Source: Jaenimonas drosophilae (Eukaryota; Euglenozoa; Kinetoplastea; Trypanosomatida; Trypanosomatidae). Taken from it: DNA of 64,000 bases. Shown piece by piece: positions 37,086 through 46,662 of this stretch (position 1 is the first letter of the stretch; each line of letters opens with the position of its first letter). The notes beneath the pieces were generated by a model. It was not told the DNA's origin. It saw only the letters and a list, made by a program, of their open reading frames with translations, and searched no databases. The stretch covers positions 1-64,000 of the forward strand of contig JASAON010001627.1 in assembly GCA_030849065.1 (NCBI GenBank). The letters run 5' to 3'. The translations under genes were made by a program, and so were the position numbers.

Positions 37086-39131
37086 CTAAAACAGCTTTCG
37101 TATACGTTCCGTGATTTCAGCCTCCGATGGAGACAAGTACTTCTGCGGCTGCTTGGACCACTCACGGCCGTTGAGGAGTTCCTTCATGCGGCCAAATTGT
37201 GCCGTGACTACTTGCCTCGCACTGTCCGCGAGCAAACGGCGCGTTAACAACTCCGAAACCTTCTGCCCTTGGCTGTTGGCGATCTTGGTTGCAACTGCGG
37301 CAGAGGCCTTGGAGTACCATTGCTTGATGGCTTCTGTCTGCGCCTTGGAGAGTGGCTCTGAGGATTTCTTAATGGTCTGCAGTTGAGCGTCTGCCGCAAC
37401 ATCGGTGAAACACGCCGCCCACGACTTACCAAATGCAGCAAGAATGCGCTGCTTGGCACTATCAATCATCTTGACGGAGCGGGCCGTGATGGAAGCAGGA
37501 GGTGATGTAGATGCTGGCGCTGCTGGAACGACGCAGGTGCTGAAGCACGATTCGCGTTGGTACGTGTCACTAAAGAAGAGCAAATTGTTCAGCACAAACA
37601 CCTCGGCCGAGGTAATCACGCTGTTGCCACCGCTGATGTGAGATGCGGATGACTTCAGTGGCTTTCCTCGTGCTAGGGCTTCGCGCTGAAGGCTCACCGC
37701 GCACCGCCCCATGGTCTCCAAGTCGGCAATGCTGCCCTCCATGCACTGCACAAAAAAGAACTCAAGTGCCTCCATCGCCTTGAGTTCTGCATGGGCACCA
37801 TGGGCTCCACGACTACTGAAAACGTGCTTGAGGGCACTGGAATAGGAGCTGAGTATCACCTTCTGGAAGTACATCAAGTTGGTCGAGTACTCATGCACAG
37901 AGCAGTCAGCAGACGGAACCCACTCAAAACGCTGAGTTGTTGTGGCGTACGACTTGAGGACAGAAGCGGAGAGCTCCCCTCGGCTACTGGCGTAGGTATC
38001 AAGCAGCTCGCGCACAGATTGAAGATAGGTTTCGAGCACACTATCAACGTAATCAATGAATTGATTGTTGTCTCCGTCGAGTGAGGCAGCGAGGGCCTTC
38101 CACTTGGTGAGCTCGTCAATCAAATCAAGCGCGAGAAAGACTCGGTCACGGAAGCATCGAGCACCACCCAGCGCCTCGACGCCCTGTCCTTGAAGTTCCA
38201 CGAATAGCTTGGTAATGTCGGTGAGACGTTTGGCATCCACCTGGATCGCATCCATGGCTCGCGACATGACCAAATCAAAAATCGATTGGGCTAGCTCACC
38301 TGGCATCTCAATCACTTGATAGTTCTCTCCGAGGGGTGCAATGATGTAGCGCTGCACACACCTTGACACATCACCCGCCATGGACCGGGACATGGCGCTA
38401 ACGCGAAGAAGCGGATGACTTCCGGTTTGGTAGGAAGACCGCACCCGTGTTGCCTCTCCGTCTCCGTTTGCCTCGCGATCGTATGCTCCGCCAAACTGAG
38501 CGTTGACGGATTCTGCCATACGGTTGGCTAACAACTCCTTTACGTCATGCAGCAGTACGTCAAGTCGGTTAAAGTTGTCGCCGAGTCGTTGAATGACGAG
38601 GTCAATGGACTCAAGTGCTTTCGGATTCCGGATGAGCTGCATCTTCTGCTCCCGCCCTCGTTGATTGTTTTGGGTGAGTGTGAGGACCTCCTTCGATGGC
38701 TGCAACGCGCTAATAAATGTGCGCTTCACCAGGTCTTCGCTCACCGCGACGATCTCCTGCACTTGGCGTGCTGTGTTGCTCTTGATGCTCGCGGCGTAGC
38801 GGTTGACGGGGTGTGAGCTCATGTGGTCGTGCGTGTACACCAGATAATCAATACACTGGGCGACGGAGTCTGGGTTGGCATCCTTGCGTGCGAGCACCGC
38901 GGGAAGACACGCGGGTGGATGATAACAGCGCGCTGCCTTTGACATTTGCTCAATTGTTCGAGCGATATTCTCCTGGGCGACCTCCCAGGGGCGAACGTCC
39001 TTCAGAATGGCATTGGCACGCGTGGTGATGGAGCTAGAAGTGTCTGCAAGGGCATCAAGGGCCTTCGCGCTGCTCTTGTTGAGAGCATTGAGCGCGTCAA
39101 TTTGCTCCTCCAATTGAAAAAGGCTTGTCAT
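37086..39131 (-). CDS. COG6: Conserved oligomeric Golgi complex subunit 6 (COG6)
   Basis: The 681-residue all-helical protein fits COG6 in length and character. The N-terminal coiled coil (MTSLFQLEEQIDALNALN, then SSITTRANAILKDVRPWE) forms the tether-complex stalk. The middle contains FISALQPSKEVLTL, HLL-DVKELLANRM and a long CATCHR-type helical body ending in TERIRKLF. COG6 belongs to lobe B (COG5-8), which tethers intra-Golgi retrograde vesicles and keeps glycosyltransferases in place. No membrane segment is seen, as expected for a peripheral complex. The assignment rests on overall resemblance; another CATCHR tether subunit is possible. ATG at 39129-39131. Confidence 0.78.
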   Translation of the reverse strand: MTSLFQLEEQIDALNALNKSSAKALDALADTSSSITTRANAILKDVRPWEVAQENIARTIEQMSKAARCYHPPACLPAVLARKDANPDSVAQCIDYLVYTHDHMSSHPVNRYAASIKSNTARQVQEIVAVSEDLVKRTFISALQPSKEVLTLTQNNQRGREQKMQLIRNPKALESIDLVIQRLGDNFNRLDVLLHDVKELLANRMAESVNAQFGGAYDREANGDGEATRVRSSYQTGSHPLLRVSAMSRSMAGDVSRCVQRYIIAPLGENYQVIEMPGELAQSIFDLVMSRAMDAIQVDAKRLTDITKLFVELQGQGVEALGGARCFRDRVFLALDLIDELTKWKALAASLDGDNNQFIDYVDSVLETYLQSVRELLDTYASSRGELSASVLKSYATTTQRFEWVPSADCSVHEYSTNLMYFQKVILSSYSSALKHVFSSRGAHGAHAELKAMEALEFFFVQCMEGSIADLETMGRCAVSLQREALARGKPLKSSASHISGGNSVITSAEVFVLNNLLFFSDTYQRESCFSTCVVPAAPASTSPPASITARSVKMIDSAKQRILAAFGKSWAACFTDVAADAQLQTIKKSSEPLSKAQTEAIKQWYSKASAAVATKIANSQGQKVSELLTRRLLADSARQVVTAQFGRMKELLNGREWSKQPQKYLSPSEAEITERIRKLF

Positions 39132-39339
39132 GGACTTCAGTAACCTCTATTGCCACGCCACAGGTGCCACGTGTATGGGTGGCAGGTGAGCTGTGATTGT
39201 CCTGTTGCTAAGAGTTGTGTACTTGCTATGGTGATGAGAAGGTTGGAACGTTGGAAGAGATGGTGTTTATGTGGTATTCTGCAGTGGCACCTACACTGAT
39301 GTGATGGAAGATGACGGCGTGTATGTAGGTTTTTTTTGA

Positions 39340-41490
39340 TTACGACTGGCTCAGTACAGCCAGAGCTCTGTGAAGGTCCTCGGGTAGCGGAGCGGAGGTA
39401 GCAACCACGTCGCCGCTGATCGGGTGAGCAAAGTGTATGCTCGCGGCATGCAGTGCCACACGCGGGAGAAGGACCTGGCAACAGGCGCTTCCACCGTGGG
39501 TGACGTCGCCCACAATTGGAAGGCCCCACGCCGCCAAATGACGGCGGATTTGATGCTTCTTTCCCTGCTGCAGACGGCACTCCACCAGTGCATGGCGACT
39601 TCGGGGGAAAAATCGCACAATACGGTAGTTTGTCCGTATTTTTGGGTCTGATGGATCGCGAATATCGCCAGAAAGTGGCACCTTAGCCATGTCTGGCTCC
39701 AACACCACACACAGAGCCCAGTACACCTTGGAGGCGACGGAGAAGGCTGCACTGGTGCCAACTTGATGGCGGAGAGAACGGGCGGCTTCATCGGTTTTGG
39801 CGAGCATCACGCAGCCACTCGTTTCGGCATCCAGGCGGTGAACGAGCCCTTGATTGACTACTGCTTGGATGTCTTTACCCTGCGGGTGGTGGCGCAGCAC
39901 CAGTGAGAGGAGGTCCGTAGACGGACTAGCACGCTGAGTTCCGCTCAACGCGTGGTCACTCATGGCCAATCCAGCCGGTTTGTTCAGCACCATGACGTGC
40001 GCATCTTCGTAGAGAATCGGAACCTGACGGTAGCGTGCTTCCTCATTCACAGCGGCATCCATGCACTCATGAACCGGGGGAAGATTGACCTCGATGTGCA
40101 TTTCCTCGTTGGGGGCCACGCGGGCGGAGAAGGCCTGCGGCTGGCTGCGGATCAGCGTCCGCCAGTACGCGCAGGACGGGGCCAAGTTGGTTAAAGCTTC
40201 CATAATGGTGTGAGATGGTGGTGGTGCTCGCATCGTGAAGTTGAGATGCGATGGTCGGGCATCCACGTTGTGGCACTCCCCGCAGACTTCCATGAAGTGA
40301 GCAAAGTGCGTCTCCCATTGAGGGATGGCGTCCTCATTGAGTAGTGCGGCAAAGTCATGGAGCAAGTACTGATCCACCAGATGTCGTCGAGGGTCCTTGA
40401 GAATGTAGCTCATGGTTAAGCCCTTGTGTGGCGAATTGATCAGCGGGCCGGAAGGAGAAGCGCCGGCTTCCTCATTTGGCTCTTCCCATCCCCGCAGCGC
40501 ATCACTGATCCAAGGCCGGGAGAGATCCTGCATGGCAAAGGTAGCGATTGCATCCAGCATGATTCGACGCGGCATCAATCGCTCCAAGCGAACCTTCGTC
40601 AAGATTGTTGCTGCCCGCTCACCAGGCAGCATATCATTCGTTACCCACTGACTGCACCATGACTGAATGGATGTGGGATCGGCTGGGTAGATGGAGCCAA
40701 TATCCACGGATGATTGAGATAGAAATTGCGCGCGTACATCTTTTGCAGCCCCTTCCTCCCGCAGTCGGATGCCCAAGTGAGTGGCAAAGGAGGCGTAAGG
40801 GAGGGCACCGTTGTCCTTGGCAGCGAACCGCTTCAACGCGTGGCTAATCTCCTCAGAGGAGGTCAAGTCAACAAGCTTGGCCAGCCGGGAAGCGGCGTTG
40901 GTGCTCAACGGTGGAAGCGTTCGGTCCGATGCGAGCGTCATGGAAGCTTCCCGATCACGATGGTCCGCTAGCTCCTCAACCACACCATTGTATGCCGAAA
41001 TCATCTCATCGGTGAACGATGATGACGTGCGTGTTGCCTCGGACAACTCCTTCTTGAAGTTTGCGAGCGACTTGGGATCACGCGCCAACACCCGTCCACG
41101 CAGCTTGGCGAGGAAGCGTAGCTGCCGAGAGCGGAGTTCCTCTTGCGTGTCCGTAACCGTCAGTTTGGTGTAGAGACAGTGCGGAGGGGGGCTACGTGGC
41201 AGTGGAGCTCCTGTTTTCTGAGTCACTGGCTTTGGTGCTACACGAGAATCCGTCAGTTGCCGAAGCTCCTGGACGGATTGAAGAGCTTCATCGCTCGGTA
41301 AGCTCTCAACATGTCCGAGGCATGCAAGAGGATGAAGCAAGATAGCCTCTCCTTGTTGGCCATCGCGGTCAATCAACCCTACTCGTTGCAGACAATCAGC
41401 AGCGGTGTGCGTGGTGGAGGCGTGAAAAGCTTCTAAAGCCTTCAAGACAGGCAATGATGAGCTACGCACCAAGCCACGCACGTGATGCAT
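39340..41490 (-). CDS. RluA-family RNA pseudouridine synthase, likely mitochondrial
   Basis: The C-terminal half has the RluA signature: VLNKPAGLAMSDHAL, GLVHRLDAETSG (catalytic Asp, near 39830), KVYWALCVV, the QGKKHQIRRHL block and GLPIVGDVTHGG. These enzymes convert uridine to pseudouridine in rRNA or tRNA. The first 450 residues are an unassigned extension with helical, polar sequence. The frame is open to an ATG at 41571, but that stretch coincides with a pyrimidine tract and the first AG after it is at 41515-41516. I therefore prefer the ATG at 41488-41490 (716 residues), whose start MHHVRGLVRSSSLPVLKAL is a good mitochondrial presequence. ATGs at 41523 and 41571 remain alternatives. Confidence 0.88.
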   Translation of the reverse strand: MHHVRGLVRSSSLPVLKALEAFHASTTHTAADCLQRVGLIDRDGQQGEAILLHPLACLGHVESLPSDEALQSVQELRQLTDSRVAPKPVTQKTGAPLPRSPPPHCLYTKLTVTDTQEELRSRQLRFLAKLRGRVLARDPKSLANFKKELSEATRTSSSFTDEMISAYNGVVEELADHRDREASMTLASDRTLPPLSTNAASRLAKLVDLTSSEEISHALKRFAAKDNGALPYASFATHLGIRLREEGAAKDVRAQFLSQSSVDIGSIYPADPTSIQSWCSQWVTNDMLPGERAATILTKVRLERLMPRRIMLDAIATFAMQDLSRPWISDALRGWEEPNEEAGASPSGPLINSPHKGLTMSYILKDPRRHLVDQYLLHDFAALLNEDAIPQWETHFAHFMEVCGECHNVDARPSHLNFTMRAPPPSHTIMEALTNLAPSCAYWRTLIRSQPQAFSARVAPNEEMHIEVNLPPVHECMDAAVNEEARYRQVPILYEDAHVMVLNKPAGLAMSDHALSGTQRASPSTDLLSLVLRHHPQGKDIQAVVNQGLVHRLDAETSGCVMLAKTDEAARSLRHQVGTSAAFSVASKVYWALCVVLEPDMAKVPLSGDIRDPSDPKIRTNYRIVRFFPRSRHALVECRLQQGKKHQIRRHLAAWGLPIVGDVTHGGSACCQVLLPRVALHAASIHFAHPISGDVVATSAPLPEDLHRALAVLSQS

Positions 41491-41514
41491 GGCGGCTTTA
41501 GGGGATACTGCTTT

Positions 41515-41563
41515 CTTGATCATGGAATACACATTTGTAAGAAAAGGAAATAGAAGAGAGAAC
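41515..41563 (-). promoter_or_regulatory. Predicted trans-splice signal of the pseudouridine synthase gene
   Basis: Plus-strand purines at about 41541-41563 form a pyrimidine tract in the transcript. The first AG after the tract is at 41515-41516, inside the longest open frame. This argues that translation starts downstream, at 41490. Confidence 0.55.
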
Positions 41564-41741
41564 ACGAGCATTTATTTGATGTCCAACACACAAATACACC
41601 CCAACCAAGTAGTTGCCCGAGTGACTGTGGTGCACTGTGCACACAGAAGCAACGCCGATTATGTTTTCAGGTGGGAAATAACAACTAATCAAAGGCCGGT
41701 AGGCGTGCTTTGGGGTTTAACCCAGAGCGAGTTGGCACTCT

Positions 41742-41990
41742 TTACGCCTTCGTCTTGAAGTGGTTCGCGATGCGGCGGTTGACGACCTTCAGGTAGCGGC
41801 AGCGGCCGGTGCCGGTGGTGCGGCGCTTGATGGCCTTGACGGACCAGTTGAAGCGACGGCGGCTGGCGCGGGGGTAGGCGCAGGCGGCGCAGCGCTCCCA
41901 CTGGACGTGGTAGGCGTTGCGGCCACAGCGGCGGCACAGAATGTGGGTGCGGCCATGGCGCTGGCCCATAGAGGTGGTACCCTTGGTCAT
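41742..41990 (-). CDS. RPL37: 60S ribosomal protein eL37
   Basis: The 82-residue basic protein has the eL37 zinc-ribbon, CRRCGRNAYHVQWERCAACAYP (CX2C and CX2C pairs, written in part), preceded by the conserved GTTSMGQRHGRTHILC start and followed by RRRFNWSVKAIKRRTTGTGR, the RNA-binding tail. It sits at the polypeptide exit side of the large subunit. The ATG at 41988-41990 is fixed by the conserved N-terminus. A pyrimidine tract and AG acceptor 22-60 bases upstream give a short leader, usual for highly expressed ribosomal protein genes. It is cleanly embedded between pseudouridine synthase and PRORP. Confidence 0.98.
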   Translation of the reverse strand: MTKGTTSMGQRHGRTHILCRRCGRNAYHVQWERCAACAYPRASRRRFNWSVKAIKRRTTGTGRCRYLKVVNRRIANHFKTKA

Positions 41991-42012
41991 GATTGAATCA
42001 CTTACAAATGGC

Positions 42013-42043
42013 CTATGTGTATGTGCGAAGGAAGAGGGAAGAG
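42013..42043 (-). promoter_or_regulatory. Predicted trans-splice signal of the eL37 gene
   Basis: A purine block at about 42027-42043 (pyrimidines in the transcript) is followed by the first AG at 42013-42014, leaving a leader of 22 bases before the eL37 ATG. Confidence 0.65.
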
Positions 42044-42196
42044 CAAACACAAGAACAAGTCAGAGCAGGATAGTGTGCTTCACGGCAAACATAGCATCAA
42101 GGCATATACAGAAGGACCCACTCGAGACGAGATGAAGAAAATTATGTGAAGCTGGAGTCGTCAGCTTTGCACATCGCTGAACGACATTAACCGCTC

Positions 42197-43936
42197 TTAC
42201 TTGGAGGTGCAGAGCCAGTTGGAGCACTCATCATCTCCATTCTTTGCGAGGTCGACGTCGTGTTCTGTTGTGGTGGTTTTGTTCGTGGCCTGCTCCAAAA
42301 TGGCAATGGACGCCATGTAGGGAAGGTGCCAGTGCGATTTTCCGCCACTTGTGAGGCACCGCTGAACCCAGACCGAGTAAGGACGTGGGGGATGAAGACG
42401 TAGAACTGTCGTCCCAGAGGGACTATGGTACAGAGCGGCATAGGTGATGCGATGACGTTGACGCCACCGCATAAAGAATCGTGGACTAAGAATAGAAAAG
42501 TGATGATCGCGCATTTGGTCGTTGGAGACGATCAAGCTCCCTGGACGAGCAACGGCGGCGTAGAGCCAGCAGTAGTCATCATTGAGGAAGCCAGGGCTCG
42601 GAAGGAGCGCCTGGGCAGCCTCCCACTGCTTCAAAACGGCAGCGTTGGCCTCATGCGGAGAGGCTATGTGGCGCTGGTGCAGGACAATGAGTGGCCGACG
42701 ACCCATTTGCAGCACACGTTGGCGCATATCTTCAATGAGAGAGAACTTGGGTGATACGTCGACGGGGAAGGGAACCTGCGTCCGGCAATGAAGGGGCACC
42801 GAGGCTAGATCCTCACCCGCCGCCCGTAGCTGCCGCTCCTTCTCCTCCTGGTACCAACTACTAAGACCGTAGTAGCCCACATTTGCACCGTCAATGAGGG
42901 TGTCGTAGTCCATCACACGCACCTGTGACTGAAAATGGCGAAACTCAGCCCACCTCCGCTCCTCCTCCACGGCTGACACGGTCTGTTCTGGATCGTAGTG
43001 GCTGAGCCCACGGACACGCGGGGCGACGAGCTTGTTCTCAATGTCATCGAGAAGGTTCTTCCGATCCGCATCGCCGAGGTCAAATGAACGGAGCTGTTCT
43101 GCACAGCGACTACACTTGCCTGCCCCATCAATGGAAGAGTCCAAACCACCCAACAAACCTTGAATAATTTCGCAGTTTGACTTGCCGAGAACCGGGTGAT
43201 GGCTCTCCATGACGGAGAGAGTCGCTTCGACGTACATGGCTGCATCCGCGTTGGAGCAGCTTCCGCTCGTGTGGCAAGCCTCAATGCATCGAAGCACATG
43301 GTGGTAGTCCTCATCCCACAGCTCAATCTCGCACCGCTGTGCTCGTTCAAAGACCTTCATGGTGAAGCGAATGTCCATGGCGTCGCGGCCGTGCTGGAGG
43401 AGCGGTGAGAAGACTCGCCGCTTGTAGGCTTCCTGGGGAAGGTGCTCCAACAGCGCATCGATCAACTGGTAGTCAATGGACGGTGCCTTGACGAGTACCC
43501 TCAGCATGACGGTGACTACACGCTCATCCATCGCAGCTCGAAACGCGTCAGGGAGCTCGTCTTGTGCATCCATGACGGCACGCACAAGAGAAACCGCCGC
43601 CTCACTCAAGTCTGCGTTGTTCCACGCATACAACACCTTGGAGAGCACCGTGTTGCGTGGCAGACACCGATGCTTGCTCACAAACTCACCATGGAGCTTC
43701 TGCACTACTTCGACCTTTGCTGAATCCTTCAGAGCCTCAAGACTAAGTGTGCTGAAGGCGTAATTCAGGAACTCCAGCTGCTTCAGTCGCCGCTTGGGTC
43801 GTGTTTCTGCGTTGTTCGCCCGCACAAGCGCCTGAACGTCCTCAATGTCAGAGATATTCAGAGGCAAATCGGGGTTGACTTCGCATTTTCGTACTTTGGT
43901 GGCGCTAGAGTCTGCCGGAGATGCGGCCCGCTTCAT
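42197..43936 (-). CDS. PRORP: Protein-only RNase P (PRORP)
   Basis: The 579-residue single-chain RNase P cuts 5' leaders from pre-tRNAs. A helical PPR region covers about 50-260; the zinc-binding linker has CSRC (275-278), paired with the late HWHLP (His537) and a distal Cys. The NYN metallonuclease domain has the catalytic aspartates: LIDGANVGYYG (Asp349), FLNDDYCWLYA (Asp453, Asp454) and VSNDQMRDHHF (Asp473, Asp477). All expected acidic residues are present. Basic clusters KR and KVRK flank a short spacer in the first 17 residues, suggesting nuclear import, so this is probably the nuclear form; trypanosomes are known to have nuclear and mitochondrial PRORPs. The ATG is at 43934-43936. Confidence 0.96.
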   Translation of the reverse strand: MKRAASPADSSATKVRKCEVNPDLPLNISDIEDVQALVRANNAETRPKRRLKQLEFLNYAFSTLSLEALKDSAKVEVVQKLHGEFVSKHRCLPRNTVLSKVLYAWNNADLSEAAVSLVRAVMDAQDELPDAFRAAMDERVVTVMLRVLVKAPSIDYQLIDALLEHLPQEAYKRRVFSPLLQHGRDAMDIRFTMKVFERAQRCEIELWDEDYHHVLRCIEACHTSGSCSNADAAMYVEATLSVMESHHPVLGKSNCEIIQGLLGGLDSSIDGAGKCSRCAEQLRSFDLGDADRKNLLDDIENKLVAPRVRGLSHYDPEQTVSAVEEERRWAEFRHFQSQVRVMDYDTLIDGANVGYYGLSSWYQEEKERQLRAAGEDLASVPLHCRTQVPFPVDVSPKFSLIEDMRQRVLQMGRRPLIVLHQRHIASPHEANAAVLKQWEAAQALLPSPGFLNDDYCWLYAAVARPGSLIVSNDQMRDHHFSILSPRFFMRWRQRHRITYAALYHSPSGTTVLRLHPPRPYSVWVQRCLTSGGKSHWHLPYMASIAILEQATNKTTTTEHDVDLAKNGDDECSNWLCTSK

Positions 43937-44174
43937 GGTTCCGCCCTAACTATCACGTCAAAGGAGATGAGACGGAGGAAGAGTGAGTTTGGGGTACACT
44001 TTCAACAAGTGGCGTGCAACCGTCATCCCTAGTGTGCGGAGTTCCCCTTGTTGGAAACTTTCATTGATGGTATCCACCACGTACCGTGGCGGAATCAAGC
44101 TAGCTTACATCCTTCAAGCGCGTCAGAAAGATCAATGGTGGAGGTTGACATCCTGTGAGGAGGTGCTCACGTAC

Positions 44175-44675
44175 CTAGATCAGTAGCACACGCACTGCCT
44201 CCATGTTGAAGGCATTGGTGAGCTTCAATGAGAGACAGTCAACCTCGTACTGCTTCTGTGCAATCTCCTTGCGCAGATTCTTCAGCTTCTGACGCTGGTC
44301 GTCCTCGGCCTTGCGCTCCTTCTTGGTCATCTTCTTCTCTGGATCGCGAGCAGCCTGCGCCTCCTCCATCTCCGCCTCACCCGCGGCTAAACTGTTGCCA
44401 AGTTCCTTCACCTGCTCCACCGCCGCATCGTGATTGCGGACCATGTCGTAGAGCTTCTCGCTCACTTCTGACGAGAAGTGTGTGGGCTCCTCCTTGGTGG
44501 AGTAGAGGATGGCGCCCAGAGCAGCAGGCGTGGCGCGATAGACCGAGTCCAGCTCCGCCTTCACCTGTGCTCGCCAGTCTTCATAGGATGCTACGGCGCG
44601 GAACTCTGCAAAGTCAATTTTGAGCTCCACAAACGAGTCACAGGCGGACAAGTGCGGCCGAATGAAGAGCGGCAT
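44175..44675 (-). CDS. Small hypothetical protein with C-terminal coiled coil
   Basis: I do not recognise this 166-residue protein. The first 80 residues look globular (FVELKIDFAEFRAVASYEDW, ATPAALGAILYS). Residues about 80-160 form a charged coiled coil rich in Glu, Lys, Ala and Gln with a KKMTKKERKAEDDQRQKLK stretch. There is no membrane segment or signal. It could be a small subunit of a larger assembly, for example cytoskeletal or ciliary. The start is the ATG at 44673-44675, and the neighbours PRORP and the Vms1-like gene give no functional hint. Confidence 0.75.
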   Translation of the reverse strand: MPLFIRPHLSACDSFVELKIDFAEFRAVASYEDWRAQVKAELDSVYRATPAALGAILYSTKEEPTHFSSEVSEKLYDMVRNHDAAVEQVKELGNSLAAGEAEMEEAQAARDPEKKMTKKERKAEDDQRQKLKNLRKEIAQKQYEVDCLSLKLTNAFNMEAVRVLLI

Positions 44676-44980
44676 TGCCTTCTAAAAATGTTGTTGTGTG
44701 TACAGAAGTTAAGAGGAGAGTGGTTTGGCGTAGTGCTACAGCAAACCGAATCTTCGATAAGCAAACAAGCTGCGGACTCAGTTGTCAGAGATCGCAGCTG
44801 TTACAGGAAGTACAACATTTTTAAAAAGGTGTGCAATGAAGAGGGGGAGACGTCAAAGTGAGTGTGAGCAGGAGCTCCTTTGTAGAGCATGAAGATTCAT
44901 TGGTCATTGAGCACGCTACACAGCACAACTTAGCAGACGCAGAGATAGAAAATGCAATAAAGCCAACAAGAACAAGCAGT
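44676..44980. other. Spacer between Vms1-like gene and coiled-coil gene
   Basis: No gene is seen on the transcribed strand. A 350-codon frame on the plus strand starts here but runs antisense through the Vms1-like gene and shows no protein character. Confidence 0.45.
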
Positions 44981-46435
44981 TTATCCGCACTGTGGGACTT
45001 CACGCACGTAGCTGATGGAGCAGGTGGATACCGTGCCATAAATCCGCTGTACCTCCTCAAAGCTTGGTCGGTGGGTCGTGAGGGGAACCCGACGGACTCG
45101 AGGATCCTTCAACAAGATGGGCGAAGGTGTTCGAGGTCCATCGGTGGAGGCAGGGAGTTGCGAGAAGTCAGTGAGCACAGAGCGGTTCTGCGGGCCAGGA
45201 GCAGCAAAGAGGATGAACTGAGCGGCCTCAATGTAGGGCGTCCACGCACGCAGAATGTCCCGAACATCAATCTTCCACTTCAGTTCCTGCGAGGCTCGAA
45301 TGAGGGAGCCGGCGCTACTGTAGCTGCCACCCCCATCCTTTGCGTGGGAGGACTGCTTCCCGCCCTGCTTCTTGCGCACCACGTAGCGCTGCATAGACTT
45401 GTGAACGACAGGAACGCCATTCGTGAAGATGCCACCAGCAAAGTATCCTCCATGACACAACAGAATAACCCACGTGGCTGTGGTGAATTGCCGGAGACGC
45501 GCACACACCTGCGGCGCAATCTCCACGGGAAACTCTCCGGCAGCATCGCGTTCCTCCGCCTCCGCTTGTGCAGCGTCGTACTCATCGACGAGCTGCTCCG
45601 ACAAGGCCTGGGTTGGAGAGTGCTCAGTTACTCCAGATCCAAGCTCCGCCCCATCTTCCTCTTCATCCTCCTCCTCAGGGTCGTCATGAGATGGGACTTG
45701 AGACGTCTTCATCTCCAGTGGCTGTGGCTCTTTGCTCTGAGCAAGTGTATAGAGAACAGCTCGGTAGAGGTCAACACGGCACTGACAACGCTCTCCATCC
45801 CATTCCACCTCTTCATCAAGGATGATGTATGCCAGAGGCGAGTTCTCCACAAGCCCGCACCTCCCCCTGCTCACTGCCAGTGCCGGTATGTCAGTTCCTT
45901 TGCACTTTAGCTCGTTGCTTAAAACCACGTAGGATGCGGGAGGTGGAGTTGTCTCTTCCTCACAAGGGAGGCTCGCTGGCTCCACAGAATTCATCACCGC
46001 TTCTTCCGCGAGCTTTGCCTCCAACTCCTCCTTGGCCTTCCTGGAAGCCTTTTCGCTGCGTACTCGTGTGCTCTTGTCCTGCTTCTTCTTCTTCTTGTCT
46101 GCGGTAGTCGCCACCAACTCCGCCTCGGCACGTTCAAACTCATCCACCTCATTTTCTAGTCCCTCGGCGTCGAAGTTGAGGTCGAAGGCATCGTTTCCGC
46201 GGGGCTGGCTGGCCTTTGCCACCGCCTGAGTGAGCTGCCCATCCAGCTCTATCAGCTGTTGCTGCAGGCCATTTACGTAGTCTCCAGAGAAAGACCTGAG
46301 AAGCTTCTTTGCTTCCTCAAGCCTCTCTAGGTTATGTGTGTAGTTGTTCTGTGCTTCATACGCATTGCGGGGCTGAATCGTCAGTGAGCTCTTCACGAGC
46401 TTCAGCAGACGCTCAATCTCATCAATCGATGGCAT
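44981..46435 (-). CDS. VMS1: Vms1/ANKZF1-like peptidyl-tRNA hydrolase (VLRF1 domain)
   Basis: The 484-residue protein has an N-terminal helical and acidic half and a VLRF1 domain at about 215-460: CRVDLYRAVLYT, WVILLCHGGYFAGGIF, HKSMQRYVVRKKQGGKQSS, SSAGSLIRASQE and LLKDPRVRRVPLTTHRPSFEE. Vms1/ANKZF1 frees nascent chains from stalled 60S peptidyl-tRNA in ribosome quality control. The family GGSQ loop is GGKQ here: the catalytic Gln (361) is kept, the Ser is changed. The N-terminal zinc finger, ankyrin repeats and the C-terminal Cdc48-binding motif of yeast Vms1 are not visible. A longer frame reaches 46741 but crosses a pyrimidine tract with its first AG at 46450-46451, so the ATG at 46433-46435 is chosen. 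Confidence 0.87.
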   Translation of the reverse strand: MPSIDEIERLLKLVKSSLTIQPRNAYEAQNNYTHNLERLEEAKKLLRSFSGDYVNGLQQQLIELDGQLTQAVAKASQPRGNDAFDLNFDAEGLENEVDEFERAEAELVATTADKKKKKQDKSTRVRSEKASRKAKEELEAKLAEEAVMNSVEPASLPCEEETTPPPASYVVLSNELKCKGTDIPALAVSRGRCGLVENSPLAYIILDEEVEWDGERCQCRVDLYRAVLYTLAQSKEPQPLEMKTSQVPSHDDPEEEDEEEDGAELGSGVTEHSPTQALSEQLVDEYDAAQAEAEERDAAGEFPVEIAPQVCARLRQFTTATWVILLCHGGYFAGGIFTNGVPVVHKSMQRYVVRKKQGGKQSSHAKDGGGSYSSAGSLIRASQELKWKIDVRDILRAWTPYIEAAQFILFAAPGPQNRSVLTDFSQLPASTDGPRTPSPILLKDPRVRRVPLTTHRPSFEEVQRIYGTVSTCSISYVREVPQCG

Positions 46436-46449
46436 GCGAAATGGGTGCT

Positions 46450-46502
46450 CTAACATATTGTGCGCGTGTGGTTCGCATAAGAAAGAAGATAAAAGAAAGA
46501 GT
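46450..46502 (-). promoter_or_regulatory. Predicted trans-splice signal of the Vms1-like gene
   Basis: Purines at 46479-46502 form a pyrimidine tract in the transcript. The first AG after it is at 46450-46451, giving a leader of about 14 bases before the ATG at 46435. It overrides an ATG at 46454-46456. Confidence 0.6.
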
Positions 46503-46662
46503 AGTGAGTCATCTTCGTCATTGAGACTTAGGTACAAGCTGAAATTGAGAGGCAGTTGTAGAAAACTTGTGCGTGTGTGTGAAGGACCAATTGGTCTGCA
46601 AAAGAGGGGGATTCCTCCCCAGACAACAGGCCACAATCGTACAGTGAATGAGAATGAGACGC

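Noticed and set aside
44858..45910. 350-codon open frame on the plus strand
   Set aside because: It is antisense to the Vms1-like gene, with no recognisable protein features and opposite to the direction of all supported genes.
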